The notes beneath the pieces are model-generated. The model was not told where the DNA came from, did not search any database, and saw only the letters and a program-made list of their open reading frames with translations. This document shows, piece by piece, positions 36,701 to 43,834 of a stretch of DNA of 64,000 bases. Within the stretch, counting starts at the first letter, position 1. Each line of letters opens with the position of its first letter. The position numbers were made by a program, and so were the translations under genes. The stretch spans positions 66,196 to 130,195 of the forward strand of contig JAZDFB010000003.1 of NCBI GenBank assembly GCA_043808305.1. The letters are read 5' to 3'. The stretch is from JBBAAP01 sp043808305. Lineage in GTDB: Bacteria > Planctomycetota > MHYJ01 > JACQXL01.

Positions 36701-37947
36701 CAATTACCTCAACTACTCAAGTGCCCGGTTTTGCCAATTGCGCATCCGTTAGTGGCGGCGGTATGTTCAGCGGTGCCATAAAACAGGACGGCACCCTCTA
36801 CACCTGGGGCTATAACTGGAATGGCCAGCTCGGCCACGGCGACAGAAAGAACCGCACCTCGCCCGCCAAGGTCTATCTCCAGTGGCTGATAGTCTCGGGC
36901 GGCAGCAATTTTACCATCGGGCTCAAGAGCGACGGCACACTCTGGGCATGGGGCACCAATACCTCAGGTGAATTAGGTATGGGTGATAACAGCACAAGGT
37001 ACCTGCCCACCCGGCTGGGTACCGAGACCGACTGGGCATTTCTCGATTGCGGAAACGCCTATGCCCTGGCCATCAAGACCAGCGGCACCCTCTGGGCCTG
37101 GGGTAATAATTCTTTCGGCCAGCTCGGCTTGGGCGGCGCCATACCCGGCGCAAATAAAAACTCGCCCAATCAGGTGGGCTCAGCTACCGACTGGACCAGC
37201 GTCAGCGCCGGAGCTTCGCATGTCCTGGCTATCAACAGCTCAGGCCAACTATGGTCCTGGGGCCAGAATAATTACGGCCAGCTCGGACTGGGCGGCGCCA
37301 TACCCGGCACCAACATGAGCGCACCTACCAGGGTAGGCTTAGGTACCAACTGGGCCAGCGCCAGCGCCGGCGCTTTCCATTCCATCGGTGTCTTTAACGA
37401 TGGCAGTATTTACGGCTTTGGATATAACGGCTCCGGCGGATTAGGCAATGCTTTGGGTGACCAATCCACGCCCCTGTTCATAATCACTCCTGCGGGCGGG
37501 GTCAAATCATTGGGCACCGGATGGAACCATACTGCATATGTGGATGGCAACGGCCAGTTATGGGTCACCGGAGACAACAGCTACGGTCAATTAGGCTTGG
37601 GCGACAATATGAATAAATTCTCATTTACCCAAGTTAGCACGGCTACTAATTGGGCCAAGGTCGTGACCGGATATTATCATACTATGGCATCCAAAACCGG
37701 CGGGACGCTCTACGCCTGGGGTAGCGGCGGGTCCGGCCAGCTCGGTCAGGGGGGCACCGACTGGGCCAACTATGATGCGCCTCGGTTGGTGGGTTCAGAC
37801 ACCGACTGGTCCAAAATCGGCACCGGCTTGAATCATTCCTTGGCCGTAAAGCAAAACAACTCACTCTGGGGCTGGGGCTGGAATAATAATTACCAACTTG
37901 GCTTGGGCGATAACGTCGACAAGAACTTGCCAAACAGGATTCAATAG
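30709..37947 (+). CDS. Large lipoprotein: Ig-like, FN3 and 14 RCC1 repeats
   Basis: 2412 residues. The signal peptide ends FPLLSGC, a canonical lipobox. Order: carboxypeptidase-regulatory-like beta sandwich (about 55-115, 'TTASDGSFSISNVPEGVGRI'); an unassigned region with ZU5-like 'TIPANAL'; further regulatory-like modules (to about 590); a Big_5-type Ig domain (597-700, 'ITFSEAM'-like VTFSEAMNNSTINTSSFKV); six FN3 and three YYWRV-type repeats (707-1563); an unassigned beta domain (1564-1703, 'NDGTDADTFSFTGTGG'); then fourteen RCC1 repeats (LWAWGNNxxGQLGLGD) to the end, enough for two seven-bladed propellers. It is probably a surface-anchored binding or matrix protein. AAAGGAGAATAACAAGG precedes the ATG. 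A TTAAGG palindrome upstream links it to the other large surface genes. Confidence 0.88.
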   Translation: MNSKVPKISIWIILSLLFPLLSGCILFWALPLALNNTGNSSSSSSPTGSSGGLKTVAGVIYETIYGSVRIAPSGGVQILFDKNGSTYEATTASDGSFSISNVPEGVGRIRVLKNGYTTNEFNVDTSINANLSRSITRRNTNHVFISSAGGAINTFSDTSCPKSQVTIPANALLSDTEMELTPYITVSDLPGNFPAGALPLAGANLSGGSVTQFNNGNKAEAYIILPSYMRSDSLTGATIKLMEYIDSQWVEATGSGAYISTGQWAGYLGPDNSSASPAKISGCYPWCYAVQFTGITNNYAYVTGTVTSVAGAPMAGILVVGYGAAAITDDSGKYNLGPLTVVNATANTLIPVTAYLSGYLPSNQFVSLAAGQTVGDINFTIKSIGDVATLSGQVTNSVSGIGLSGAEVSYQRSPAIKTLSYDNRGTTGDITDDTFTVIPSAGVTPSAYQWSITKNNTSYTSTLYAGPACSGVNINDLVTEAQGQGMTVDVGAYRVGCNVTLTSSQIVSTEGGFQIALVGMIPTVTDIQLPIMVEFSAQVVANTNSGGWYQFFDVPIGEPLTVTAKSSGYNDSSVSVSPLSVGQPYQHTFTLVQTGGDTTPPSIVAVNPADNAQNIAVNSAIQVTFSEAMNNSTINTSSFKVTGPTGEISGQVSYNSSNYTAIFSPAAQLAYNTNYAVTVSTAATDLANIAITGTYTSYFTTISYLPNIPASFAAVALSASQIRLTWNDNSANETGFEIQRAITSSWSTCYLAPANTTWYIDTDLAAATTYYYKIQAYNLDGGSGYTASTSAHTLAAPSAPPAVPTGFSATAVSSAKVNLSWTDASNNEEGFYIERKTGTNDYSRIATVITNSITYTDTAGLAASTTYNYRIQSYNSAGDSSYSSEKSVTTPAPAQTAPVAPSGLAAVGVSSIQIDLSWTDNSDNELGFRIQRKMGMGGSWSNVTITPPLGQNVTTYHDSGLNYSTQYYYRVQAYNVPGYSAWSAEANATTSAPASAPPNMPSNLVAAATSTSQISLTWQDNSTNEDCFKVYYNSTGNAPFNFITSVAANATNYIMSGLSSNNTYYFVIRSYNTFDESPDTDPASATTWPQVPSAPYLSTPYNGATNIALNPTFYWTAGGTANQLQVSTANTFSTTIVNQTGITESYYTLISNLTANTDYFWRVKTSNVSGASDWSSANSFKTTSIPGAPYDLNANAVSTSQININWNYSGSTPEGFHIYRGTDGINFSLVATTTNLSSYNDDSGLTFSTIYYYKVTAYNSAGEGNYSTPASDTTYPPVPSQPTPGFPADGAIDVTINPTLTWTAVSYVQYYHLQVSTDNSFSTTLLDSQYIGNSYTDYYISELNPQTIYYWHVRATNDSGPSAWSATQSFTTTTYPNAPSALSVTAVSSSQINFNWTDASNNEENFYIYYSTDNSYFSYLGSVSSNITAYSWDSAYPNTPYWFKVRAYNSAGESSDSNTASATTWPPAPYETSIYSPNSGSMNVPRTANIYWYAATYAETYKFQIAIDNGFSNIVRDVSGITTTWYAASPELNPSTIYYCRVSGVNASGQGNWSTNTYCFTTVAFQPDLLIKRSTEGGGSYVGENIINYTGLSQTLGNYVEAGVTIGYNFKIQNDGTDADTFSFTGTGGNPQWAVSYYSGGEITSSVVDGTYSEYFSYSGEEKLFTVMITPLTDTSVALNIFFTATSQSDILRKDTLRMNVDVPKWVEVATGESFAIGRKTDGTIWSWGYNNNGQLGLGDLNDRWGPVQIGADTDWAQISAGQSHCLALKTDGTLWAWGNNMEGQLGQGVNIPMKILTPTPVGSDTNWVEVASGGNHCLARKTNGTLWSWGSNTMGQLGIGDNSSGHFSPIQEITYGTDWAQIAAGGSHSLARKTDNTIYSWGSNSMGQLGQPSGPTYYSPTKIGVLSNWARIAAGNNHTLAIKTTGSLWTWGDNSMGQLGDGTTINKYTPTLIGLATNWSRIAAGSQHTIAYKNDGTLWTWGANWNGQLGLGNIISPITSTTQVPGFANCASVSGGGMFSGAIKQDGTLYTWGYNWNGQLGHGDRKNRTSPAKVYLQWLIVSGGSNFTIGLKSDGTLWAWGTNTSGELGMGDNSTRYLPTRLGTETDWAFLDCGNAYALAIKTSGTLWAWGNNSFGQLGLGGAIPGANKNSPNQVGSATDWTSVSAGASHVLAINSSGQLWSWGQNNYGQLGLGGAIPGTNMSAPTRVGLGTNWASASAGAFHSIGVFNDGSIYGFGYNGSGGLGNALGDQSTPLFIITPAGGVKSLGTGWNHTAYVDGNGQLWVTGDNSYGQLGLGDNMNKFSFTQVSTATNWAKVVTGYYHTMASKTGGTLYAWGSGGSGQLGQGGTDWANYDAPRLVGSDTDWSKIGTGLNHSLAVKQNNSLWGWGWNNNYQLGLGDNVDKNLPNRIQ

Positions 37948-38069
37948 TTTTTCCCGCTGGCGGTCCCGCCGCAATAGGACATGGCACAACAGTACCAGCG
38001 CGATGCGGGATTCTGTATCCCGGGAGATTAGGGTCGTATTCCTCGTTGGGCAGTTCTTTGGGCTGGGAA

Positions 38070-38627
38070 TCAAATCTGCGGATTGAGGATGCGAAAGGCC
38101 TGCCATTTCTTTTGCTCGGCTTCGGGGATATTGCCGTACGCCACGGCATCCACAGCCAAAACAAATGACTCCTTGCGTATTGGTTCGGCTGAGTCGCCTT
38201 TCAGTTTTATCTTCCAGAACTTGAAATCCACAAACAGGCGGTGTGCCGGGATTCTTCGTTTCTCTTCCGGTAACACCCATTTGTTTAATTGATAGGCCTG
38301 GGCCTTATGTTTCAGTTCCTTCAGGCCCAGCCGTCCGTAAAAGGTCGTTTCCTGCACGTAGTATTTCGGGTCTTTGCGATATTGCTCCAGCACCCGGGGT
38401 GAAAACCAAATCATTGACACGCTCATATCCCACATAAACGACTGGCTGGTCCGGGTATAGGAGTTGAGGTTGTCCCGGTTGATGCGCCACTGGCCGCCGA
38501 TTTTAGAGGCGGGCAGTCCGTGTTTCAGAATTAATCGTTGGATGGTCCTGGTGCAGACGCCAAGCATCTCGGATACCTTTTTTACCGATAGCCACTTGTC
38601 CTGAGTATTCCCGAAGGGCTTGTCCAT
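38070..38627 (-). CDS. Helix-turn-helix DNA-binding protein (excisionase-type) with unknown C-terminal domain
   Basis: The start is taken at 38627 (MDKPFGNTQDKWLSVKKVSE). Residues about 12-60 form a MerR/excisionase-type winged helix: WLSVKKVSEMLGVCTRTIQR, then GLPASKIGGQWRINRDNLNSY. The remaining about 120 residues (FSPRVLEQYRKDPKYYV..., LGLKELKHKAQAYQ, RRIPAHRLFVDFKFWKIKLK) match no family I recognise. An earlier ATG at 38684 is possible; neither has a strong ribosome-binding site. The 22-bp array at 38769-39054 lies directly upstream, so the protein may bind it and control its own gene, or use it as an iteron/centromere-like site (inference). Confidence 0.75.
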   Translation of the reverse strand: MDKPFGNTQDKWLSVKKVSEMLGVCTRTIQRLILKHGLPASKIGGQWRINRDNLNSYTRTSQSFMWDMSVSMIWFSPRVLEQYRKDPKYYVQETTFYGRLGLKELKHKAQAYQLNKWVLPEEKRRIPAHRLFVDFKFWKIKLKGDSAEPIRKESFVLAVDAVAYGNIPEAEQKKWQAFRILNPQI

Positions 38628-38768
38628 AGGAATAAGGTAGTTAAATATCCGAAAAAGGCAACAAAAACAGGTTAGAGTGTACAACTATGTACAACTCGGT
38701 ATAAGTCTAGACAGAGGGGGAGGGGGTAACCCCTATCCCATTTGGGGATAATACCACACCCTTTGTCA

Positions 38769-39054
38769 TATAATAGAGGCCGACTCTTGGTATAGTAGAG
38801 GCCGATTCTTGGTATAGTAGAGACCGACTCTTAGTATAGTAGACGCCGACCCTTGCTATACTAGACGCCGACTCTTGGTATAGTAGACGCCGATTCTTGG
38901 TATAGTAAAGGCCGACTCTTGCTATAGTAGACGCCGATTCTTGGTATAGTAGACGCCGACTCTTGGTATACTAGACGCCGACTCTTGGTATAGTAGAGGC
39001 CGACTCTTGGTATAGTAGAGGCCGACTTGTCTGATACTAAGCGCCGAGTTATTT
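38769..39054. repeat. Tandem array of 13 units, exact 22-bp period (array 2)
   Basis: Thirteen consecutive 22-bp units run without interruption; the unit is TATAGTAGACGCCGAC plus TCTTGG. Twelve are close to consensus and the last (39033-39054) is degenerate. Variation is limited: TATAGT/TATACT, AGACG/AGAGG/AGACC and TCTTGG/CCTTGC. Each unit repeats TATA on the same face of the helix about every two turns. It sits about 140 bp upstream of the helix-turn-helix gene. The shared TATAGwAGACrCCG core relates it to array 1 at 13601-13996. There is no spacer structure. Confidence 0.92.
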
Positions 39055-39165
39055 TATACTATAGGGGTGTCCCTGACGGGAGGCAGTAGCTCTGCAAAAA
39101 ACGAATAGAATTACTTACTCAATTCCCCGGCGTGGGATGTGTCCCCAGTGTTCAATTATAACGGA

Positions 39166-40248
39166 CTATTCAAGGGGCAAAAGTTCTTTCAGCTTATTTG
39201 CGGCAGAAGAATTAGGATATTTTTCCGCTAATGCCTTTGACTTTTGCCGGACCATATCAAATGACGGGTTCATTTTCTTACACGCAGCGCACTTATGGTT
39301 AAAGGCGCCGCATTTACCGCATTGTTTTAGTTTGGTTACTTCTGCTGCAATATCGTCGTATTCTTTTTCGGCTTTGATATTATCCTGAAAATCCTTGTCC
39401 GTTTTCAATTCCTTGACTGTTTTTTCGGCGGCATCGCCGATTTCGTTGCCTTTGAAAAGCGCTGCTACTTCCCGGTAAAGGTTGAAGGCTTCGAGCGGCT
39501 CGGCGTCCTTTTTCCGGCGTGCTTTTTTGACCAGCCTGTTGCCGTAGCGGGCCAGCCGGGCCGCTAATTCCCCCGCCTCGGCTTTTTCGTCGGCATCGGC
39601 GGAATTGAGGTATTTGGCCTGGAGCACGGAAAGTGTTTTGCCCAGTTCTTCGCGGACTTTTATTTTTTGGGCCAGCGCTTTAAGTTTCTTGTAGGTGCCT
39701 TCGCCGACGAGGGGGTCGGGCGCGGATGCCATTGTTTTGTCCAATACCGGGCCGGCCTGTTTGGGGTCGCCGTTGTAAACCATATCGCCCCTGTGATCAA
39801 ACAGGATAAATGTGGGTATGTCGGAGATTTGGATTCCTTTAATCCGGCCGCCCTTATAAATCGGGAAATCTATCTTGTTTGATTTGCAAAGCGCGATGAT
39901 TTCTTCTTTGGTCTCATCTCCGGCGATGTGAAAGGCGAGCAAGATCAGGCCTTTGGACTCGTATTTCGCATGCCATTCAATAGGATTGGACAGCGGTTTG
40001 CGTCCACCGCAACCACAAGAACAGGGCGGATATTTTATTCTCCAGAACTCAATGCCCACCGCATAATTCCGTAAATCTTCCTTGGAAAAAGCGTCGCCTG
40101 ATACTAACTCGCCAAAATTTATGCTATCAATCGCAGTATTATCGGCAACATTACCTTCGCTCTTCGGATAAGATATTGAGCCCCGTAATAAACCAAGCGA
40201 TAAAATTATAAATATAGCAATTGTTTGCCTCCTATAGAGTATAGACAT
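39166..40248 (-). CDS. Exported thioredoxin-fold protein with C-terminal Cys-rich motif
   Basis: The start at 40248 (MSILYRRQTIAIFIILSLGL) gives a proper signal peptide and follows AAGGAGGGG. Residues about 40-175 look like a TlpA/AhpC-type redoxin ('NFGELVSGDAFSKEDLRNYAVGIEFW', 'LILLAFHIAGDETKEEIIALCKSN', 'GIQISDIPTFILFDHRGDMVYNG' with the cis-Pro). The usual CxxC is replaced by CSCGCGG (Cys about 76, 78, 80). A long helical part follows and the C-terminus has CGKCGAFNHKCAACKKM, likely a zinc or metal site. It probably acts in the periplasm; a redox or metal-binding role is inferred. Confidence 0.75.
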   Translation of the reverse strand: MSILYRRQTIAIFIILSLGLLRGSISYPKSEGNVADNTAIDSINFGELVSGDAFSKEDLRNYAVGIEFWRIKYPPCSCGCGGRKPLSNPIEWHAKYESKGLILLAFHIAGDETKEEIIALCKSNKIDFPIYKGGRIKGIQISDIPTFILFDHRGDMVYNGDPKQAGPVLDKTMASAPDPLVGEGTYKKLKALAQKIKVREELGKTLSVLQAKYLNSADADEKAEAGELAARLARYGNRLVKKARRKKDAEPLEAFNLYREVAALFKGNEIGDAAEKTVKELKTDKDFQDNIKAEKEYDDIAAEVTKLKQCGKCGAFNHKCAACKKMNPSFDMVRQKSKALAEKYPNSSAANKLKELLPLE

Positions 40249-40679
40249 GCGGTTATACACCCCTCCTTTTTGAAAAATTACAATATCGGGCGAGCTTTCC
40301 TTCACCCAAACTATTTCATATCCCTTATATGTCTAGTGACACAGAGCCTACCGGCCTCCTGGAACGTAAGCCTCCCTTTAGGGATAAGGACACCATATTT
40401 TCTTTCCCTTTATTTATCCCTAAAGGGAGGCTACAGTTTACCCCGAGTCTTTCGAAGGGCCCTACGGTTTACAAGACACTGTTTTCCCAAACTAGGATTT
40501 TCCTGCGGGACTATCAACTATAATACTGCTATAATATACTTTTAGCCGGGCAAGTCAATCTATTTGGAAGGTTCTAAGCTTAGATTCCAAAAACAACGCT
40601 CGGGAATGGGCCTGGTTACTGCATTATCCTACGGGTACTCAGGATAAGTAAAATCAGGCGTCACGGGACAATGATTTAA
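40249..40679. repeat. Intergenic region with perfect 19-bp hairpin
   Basis: Arms 40369-40387 (AGCCTCCCTTTAGGGATAA) and 40414-40432 are perfect complements around a 26-nt loop, and each arm is itself palindromic (CCCTTTAGGG). Flanking GTGACACAGAGCC and GGCCGGTAGG-type sequence recurs at 43328-43370. No gene is seen. Confidence 0.7.
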
Positions 40680-41813
40680 TTATTTATGCCCGCCCGAATG
40701 TCCGGTTTTTTTAGCCGAAGTTAATTTGCCGCGCGTAAAGATTATTTCGGCGCTTTCCTGCCGGTCATTATCGGCAATCGCTTCAGGAGGGATGATTACC
40801 TTGAAGTCATTCTCGGCGGTGCATTCGACGGTGCATTTGGCCGGCGTTACCGCGCCGAGGCGATGCCCTTCCGCTTCGCAGATTCCACAGAAGGCTAATA
40901 ACCGGGCCGCCACTAAGGCGGCCTGAAGCGCGGCGTCTTTGGTGGCCACCGGTTTGAGATAGGGCTGCAGATTGGCGGTACCGTCCCAGATGCGGCTGCT
41001 GATTTTTAACAGGAAAAGGTTCCCTTCGGTCGTAATACCGACCCGCAGGCAGGCGGGCGGTTTGCTGTCCAGCCCGAACACCCGGCCGCCAATCAGGTAA
41101 AAGCGACAGGGTTCGGTAAGCAGGCCGTCAAGATCAGCGATGGTTATTTTATGATAACCGCCGTCTAAAGCGGTTTCGTTAAAGTCTTTGAACCATTCAT
41201 CCCGCATTTTTAATTGCCTGGAGAACTCCTTATTTTCCTTTAAGGCTTTAACCAGCAGGCCGTCCCAGAACAGGGTATTGTTCCCGGATATCTTAATCAA
41301 GATTTCGGATTTTACTTCATCAGAAAATAATATCACGCTTTTGCCTGAAACTTCAAGCGGTTCTAATGTTGCTGAATGGGGCACCTGTTTGCTATCATAA
41401 CTGGCAAATACGATTACTTTATTCCCCACGCTGAATATCTCGGCTAAAAGTTTTGGCTCATTTGGGTCGCAGAGGTTACTGCCTTTGATTATAAAATAAT
41501 AAATCTGCTGTTTTTCATTTAAACTTACCCCGTCAGGATTCTTTAAAACATCAATAACCTGATAAGTAACACTTTGTTCCGCAGGCATAAAACCGCTCCA
41601 GATACCGGGCGCAGGGCTTATCTCAATTATTTTGCCGATGAATATAACGGCGTTCTCTTGCTGTACCTCTGGCCCCAGAATAATACTTTCAGATGGGGCG
41701 GGGCCACGGTCTATCTTGTCTAAAGACGGGCCGCAACCGGCAATAATCGCTAGTGTTAACATTAATACGACTGCCCCAATTTCCCTGACAACGTTACTCA
41801 ATTTAGCCTCCAT
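40680..41813 (-). CDS. Lipoprotein of unknown function
   Basis: The start at 41813 follows AAGGAGGAGAAT; the signal ends LAIIAGC, a good lipobox. The mature protein is about 350 residues with a beta-rich N-terminal half ('NAVIFIGKIIEISPAPGIWSGF', 'VTYQVIDVLKN', 'GNKVIVFASYDS'), similar in pattern to netrin/TIMP-like OB folds seen in secreted proteins that use 'I.GkI....' strands. The C-terminal half has Cys pairs (FCGICEAEG, KCTVECTAE) and a His-rich tail. Residues near 250 (SKPPACLRVG) come from a CCCGCaggcagGCGGG palindrome at about 41041-41057, possibly an inserted element. Function unknown. Confidence 0.7.
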   Translation of the reverse strand: MEAKLSNVVREIGAVVLMLTLAIIAGCGPSLDKIDRGPAPSESIILGPEVQQENAVIFIGKIIEISPAPGIWSGFMPAEQSVTYQVIDVLKNPDGVSLNEKQQIYYFIIKGSNLCDPNEPKLLAEIFSVGNKVIVFASYDSKQVPHSATLEPLEVSGKSVILFSDEVKSEILIKISGNNTLFWDGLLVKALKENKEFSRQLKMRDEWFKDFNETALDGGYHKITIADLDGLLTEPCRFYLIGGRVFGLDSKPPACLRVGITTEGNLFLLKISSRIWDGTANLQPYLKPVATKDAALQAALVAARLLAFCGICEAEGHRLGAVTPAKCTVECTAENDFKVIIPPEAIADNDRQESAEIIFTRGKLTSAKKTGHSGGHK

Positions 41814-41889
41814 ATTCTCCTCCTTTTTAAGGAACTTTACGAATTCGGGGGACACCCATCTTTTCGGTGCCGTCGTTGCATTTGTACTA

Positions 41890-42049
41890 ATCCCAAGACT
41901 ACGCTTGGGACCCCGCTATGCGGGATAAGGGGCACTAACTCGTTATACTCAAACCGGCACTAATAACTCACTCTGTTCCAAGTGGCACTAATCCCACTCG
42001 CTACGCTTGGGGATAAGTGTCACTACGTCACTGCGTTCCTAGTGACACT
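41890..42049. repeat. Cluster of intergenic hairpin repeats overlapping the dus gene end
   Basis: Contains CCCCGCTATGCGGGATAAGG-type palindromes, two partly degraded copies of the AACTCRYTNYRYTYRA loop (about 41938-41990), and a perfect hairpin AGTGTCACT / AGTGACACT at 42016-42049 with a 16-nt loop. The last one overlaps the final codons and TAG stop of the dihydrouridine synthase gene. Confidence 0.7.
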
Positions 42050-42991
42050 AACCATTTCCATCATCTGTTCCTTGGTATTGGCGTGGAATATTTCCTGGCG
42101 CAAGGACCTGATGCCGGGTTTTTCTTTGGCATGCCAATAAAAGAAATTACGGAATCTTATCACTCCGGTGCGCTGGCCGTAGAAATCCACGCACTGGTCC
42201 AGGTATTTTTCCATTGTTTCCGATATTTCCGATAAGCCGGGAGCCGGGGGCATTGTCCCAGTCTTGAGGAACTGCATCGTTGCCGGCCATATCCACGGAT
42301 TGCCTAAGGCGCCCCGGGCAACGGCTACGCCGTCACAGCCGGTCTCGTCAAACAGCTTTTTAATCAGCTGGGGCGAGAGCGCATTGCCGCTGGCAATAAC
42401 CGGGATTGACAACGCTTGCTTGACCCGGCGGATTATCCCGTAGTCCACAGCACCACTGTAACCCTGAGCCTTGGTGCGTCCGTGAATGAATAATGCCTTG
42501 ATGCCGGCATCCTGGGCAGCCAGCGCCGTATCCACCGCGTTGATTGAATTTTCATCCCAGCCGGAACGTATTTTTACGGTTATGGGCCGGTCCGTGTTAT
42601 CAACCATTATTTTGAGCAACCGGTTCAGGTTGTGCGGATCCTTGAGCAGACCAGCGCCTTCTTTGCGGTTTACCACCTTCTTGACCGGGCAGGCGGCATT
42701 AAGGTCTATGATATCAAAATTATCCGGCTGCAATATTTCCATGGCCCGGCGGATGATATCCGGCTCTGCGCCTAATAACTGTATGCCCAAAGGTTTGTCA
42801 GATAGAATGGTTGAAATGATGCGCCGGGTTTTTCTTTTCATGAAACCCAGGGTCCGGGCGCTGGCCATTTCCAGAAAGGCGAACTCGCACCCGAATGAGC
42901 GGTTAATCATCCGGAATGGCAAGCCGCTTACGCCGGCCATCGGCGCCAGAACCAGCTGCGATGGTATTACAATATTGCCGATTTTAAGCAT
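42023..42991 (-). CDS. dusB: tRNA-dihydrouridine synthase (Dus family)
   Basis: An FMN-dependent enzyme reducing uridine to dihydrouridine in tRNA D-loops. Family motifs are LAPMAGVSGLPFRMINRSFG, GIQLLGAEPDIIRRAMEIL, DLNAACPVKKVVNRKEGAGLLKD (catalytic Cys in ACP), ITVKIRSGW, FIHGRTKAQGYSG, IPVIASGNALS and VAVARGALGNPW. About 320 residues from the preferred start at 42991 (MLKIGNIVIPSQLVLAPMAG); upstream ATG 43063 would add an unrelated tail encoded by intergenic sequence. The last residues (VSVTRNAVT) are encoded by the hairpin repeat at 42016-42049. The DusB assignment over DusA/C is by overall pattern. Confidence 0.9.
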   Translation of the reverse strand: MLKIGNIVIPSQLVLAPMAGVSGLPFRMINRSFGCEFAFLEMASARTLGFMKRKTRRIISTILSDKPLGIQLLGAEPDIIRRAMEILQPDNFDIIDLNAACPVKKVVNRKEGAGLLKDPHNLNRLLKIMVDNTDRPITVKIRSGWDENSINAVDTALAAQDAGIKALFIHGRTKAQGYSGAVDYGIIRRVKQALSIPVIASGNALSPQLIKKLFDETGCDGVAVARGALGNPWIWPATMQFLKTGTMPPAPGLSEISETMEKYLDQCVDFYGQRTGVIRFRNFFYWHAKEKPGIRSLRQEIFHANTKEQMMEMVSVTRNAVT

Positions 42992-43834
42992 TTGTTTTAT
43001 ATCGGGGACACGCCTCAACCACGGATGAACAGAGCGAAACCTCCTGTAAGGACCGATTAACACGAATTCTATTGGCTATAATCAGGATAAGGCTACCACG
43101 CCCGGGCGGTTTGGGCAACAATATTAGTATGTAGTATACAGTAGGTAGTAGACCCCGATGATGCTTTGCTCATCGGGATAAGAGCCTCTAACTCGCGACG
43201 CTCGAAGTGGTTCTAATAGTATACAGTAGGTAGTATGTAGGGGCGAGTTCGAACCGGCACTAATAAGACCCAGTCCCTAACCCCTCTAAGCGGGAGGCAC
43301 TGCGGTGCTCAGGGATGCTTCGCTAAGGCCGGTAGGTTTATCCTGAGTATTTCGAAGGGCTCTGTGTCACCGTAAAATCGTCCGTCTGGACAGAATAGAC
43401 ATAAGGGAATAAGCATTTTCAAGAAATCCGACTATTTTCATTGACAATGACGGTGTTTCCTTTATGGTATCATTCAGAAACAGTACTTCGGCAGTTTGAG
43501 CAGTAGCGAATTAGAGCTACTGCCTCCCTTTAGGGACTGCCGAGTATGGTCGATTGTCCATCGGCTGTTAACGACAAAGGAGTGTTACAGCCGAGGATAC
43601 TGGGCTGATAATACCTAAAAGGTATAACATAATAAATATACCTTAAGGTATAACGACTCCCGCTATAAGTAGCGGGATCTCCACCGATAAAGTCTAACAG
43701 CCCAAGTATAACTCATTACGTTCGAACAACCGATCCATAATATAGGAACTGTCAGAGTTGAAATGACGGATTCCGATTTATGAAACTATCATTCAACCAG
43801 AATACCTCACCAAAGGTGCGGGAAGGAGTTTTCT
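42992..43834. other. Intergenic region rich in repeats and operator-like palindromes
   Basis: No gene is seen in 840 bp. Direct repeats of TAGTATACAGTAGGTAGTA occur at about 43130-43150 and 43218-43237. A hairpin with the 16-nt loop AACTCGCGACGCTCGA lies at 43181-43214. GGCCGGTAGG...CTCTGTGTCAC at 43328-43370 is related to 40335-40355. The CGGCTGT...ACAGCCG hairpin near 43558-43596 mirrors 5490-5525. The 45-bp double palindrome sits at 43608-43652. Confidence 0.65.
43608..43652. promoter_or_regulatory. 45-bp double-palindrome operator-like element
   Basis: ATACCTAAAAGGTAT (43611-43625) and TATACCTTAAGGTATA (43637-43652) are separated by AACATAATAAA. It is the same element as 26487-26531 in opposite orientation (44 of 45 identical). 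It lies about 180 bp upstream of the FN3/Kelch lipoprotein. Confidence 0.7.

Noticed and set aside
38769..39054. Possible CRISPR array
   Set aside because: Units are directly adjacent with no unique spacers, the 22-bp unit is not a typical CRISPR repeat, and no cas genes are nearby.
43245..43265. GTTCGAACC resembling a tRNA T-loop
   Set aside because: No acceptor stem, anticodon arm or CCA context; it belongs to the intergenic hairpin repeats.
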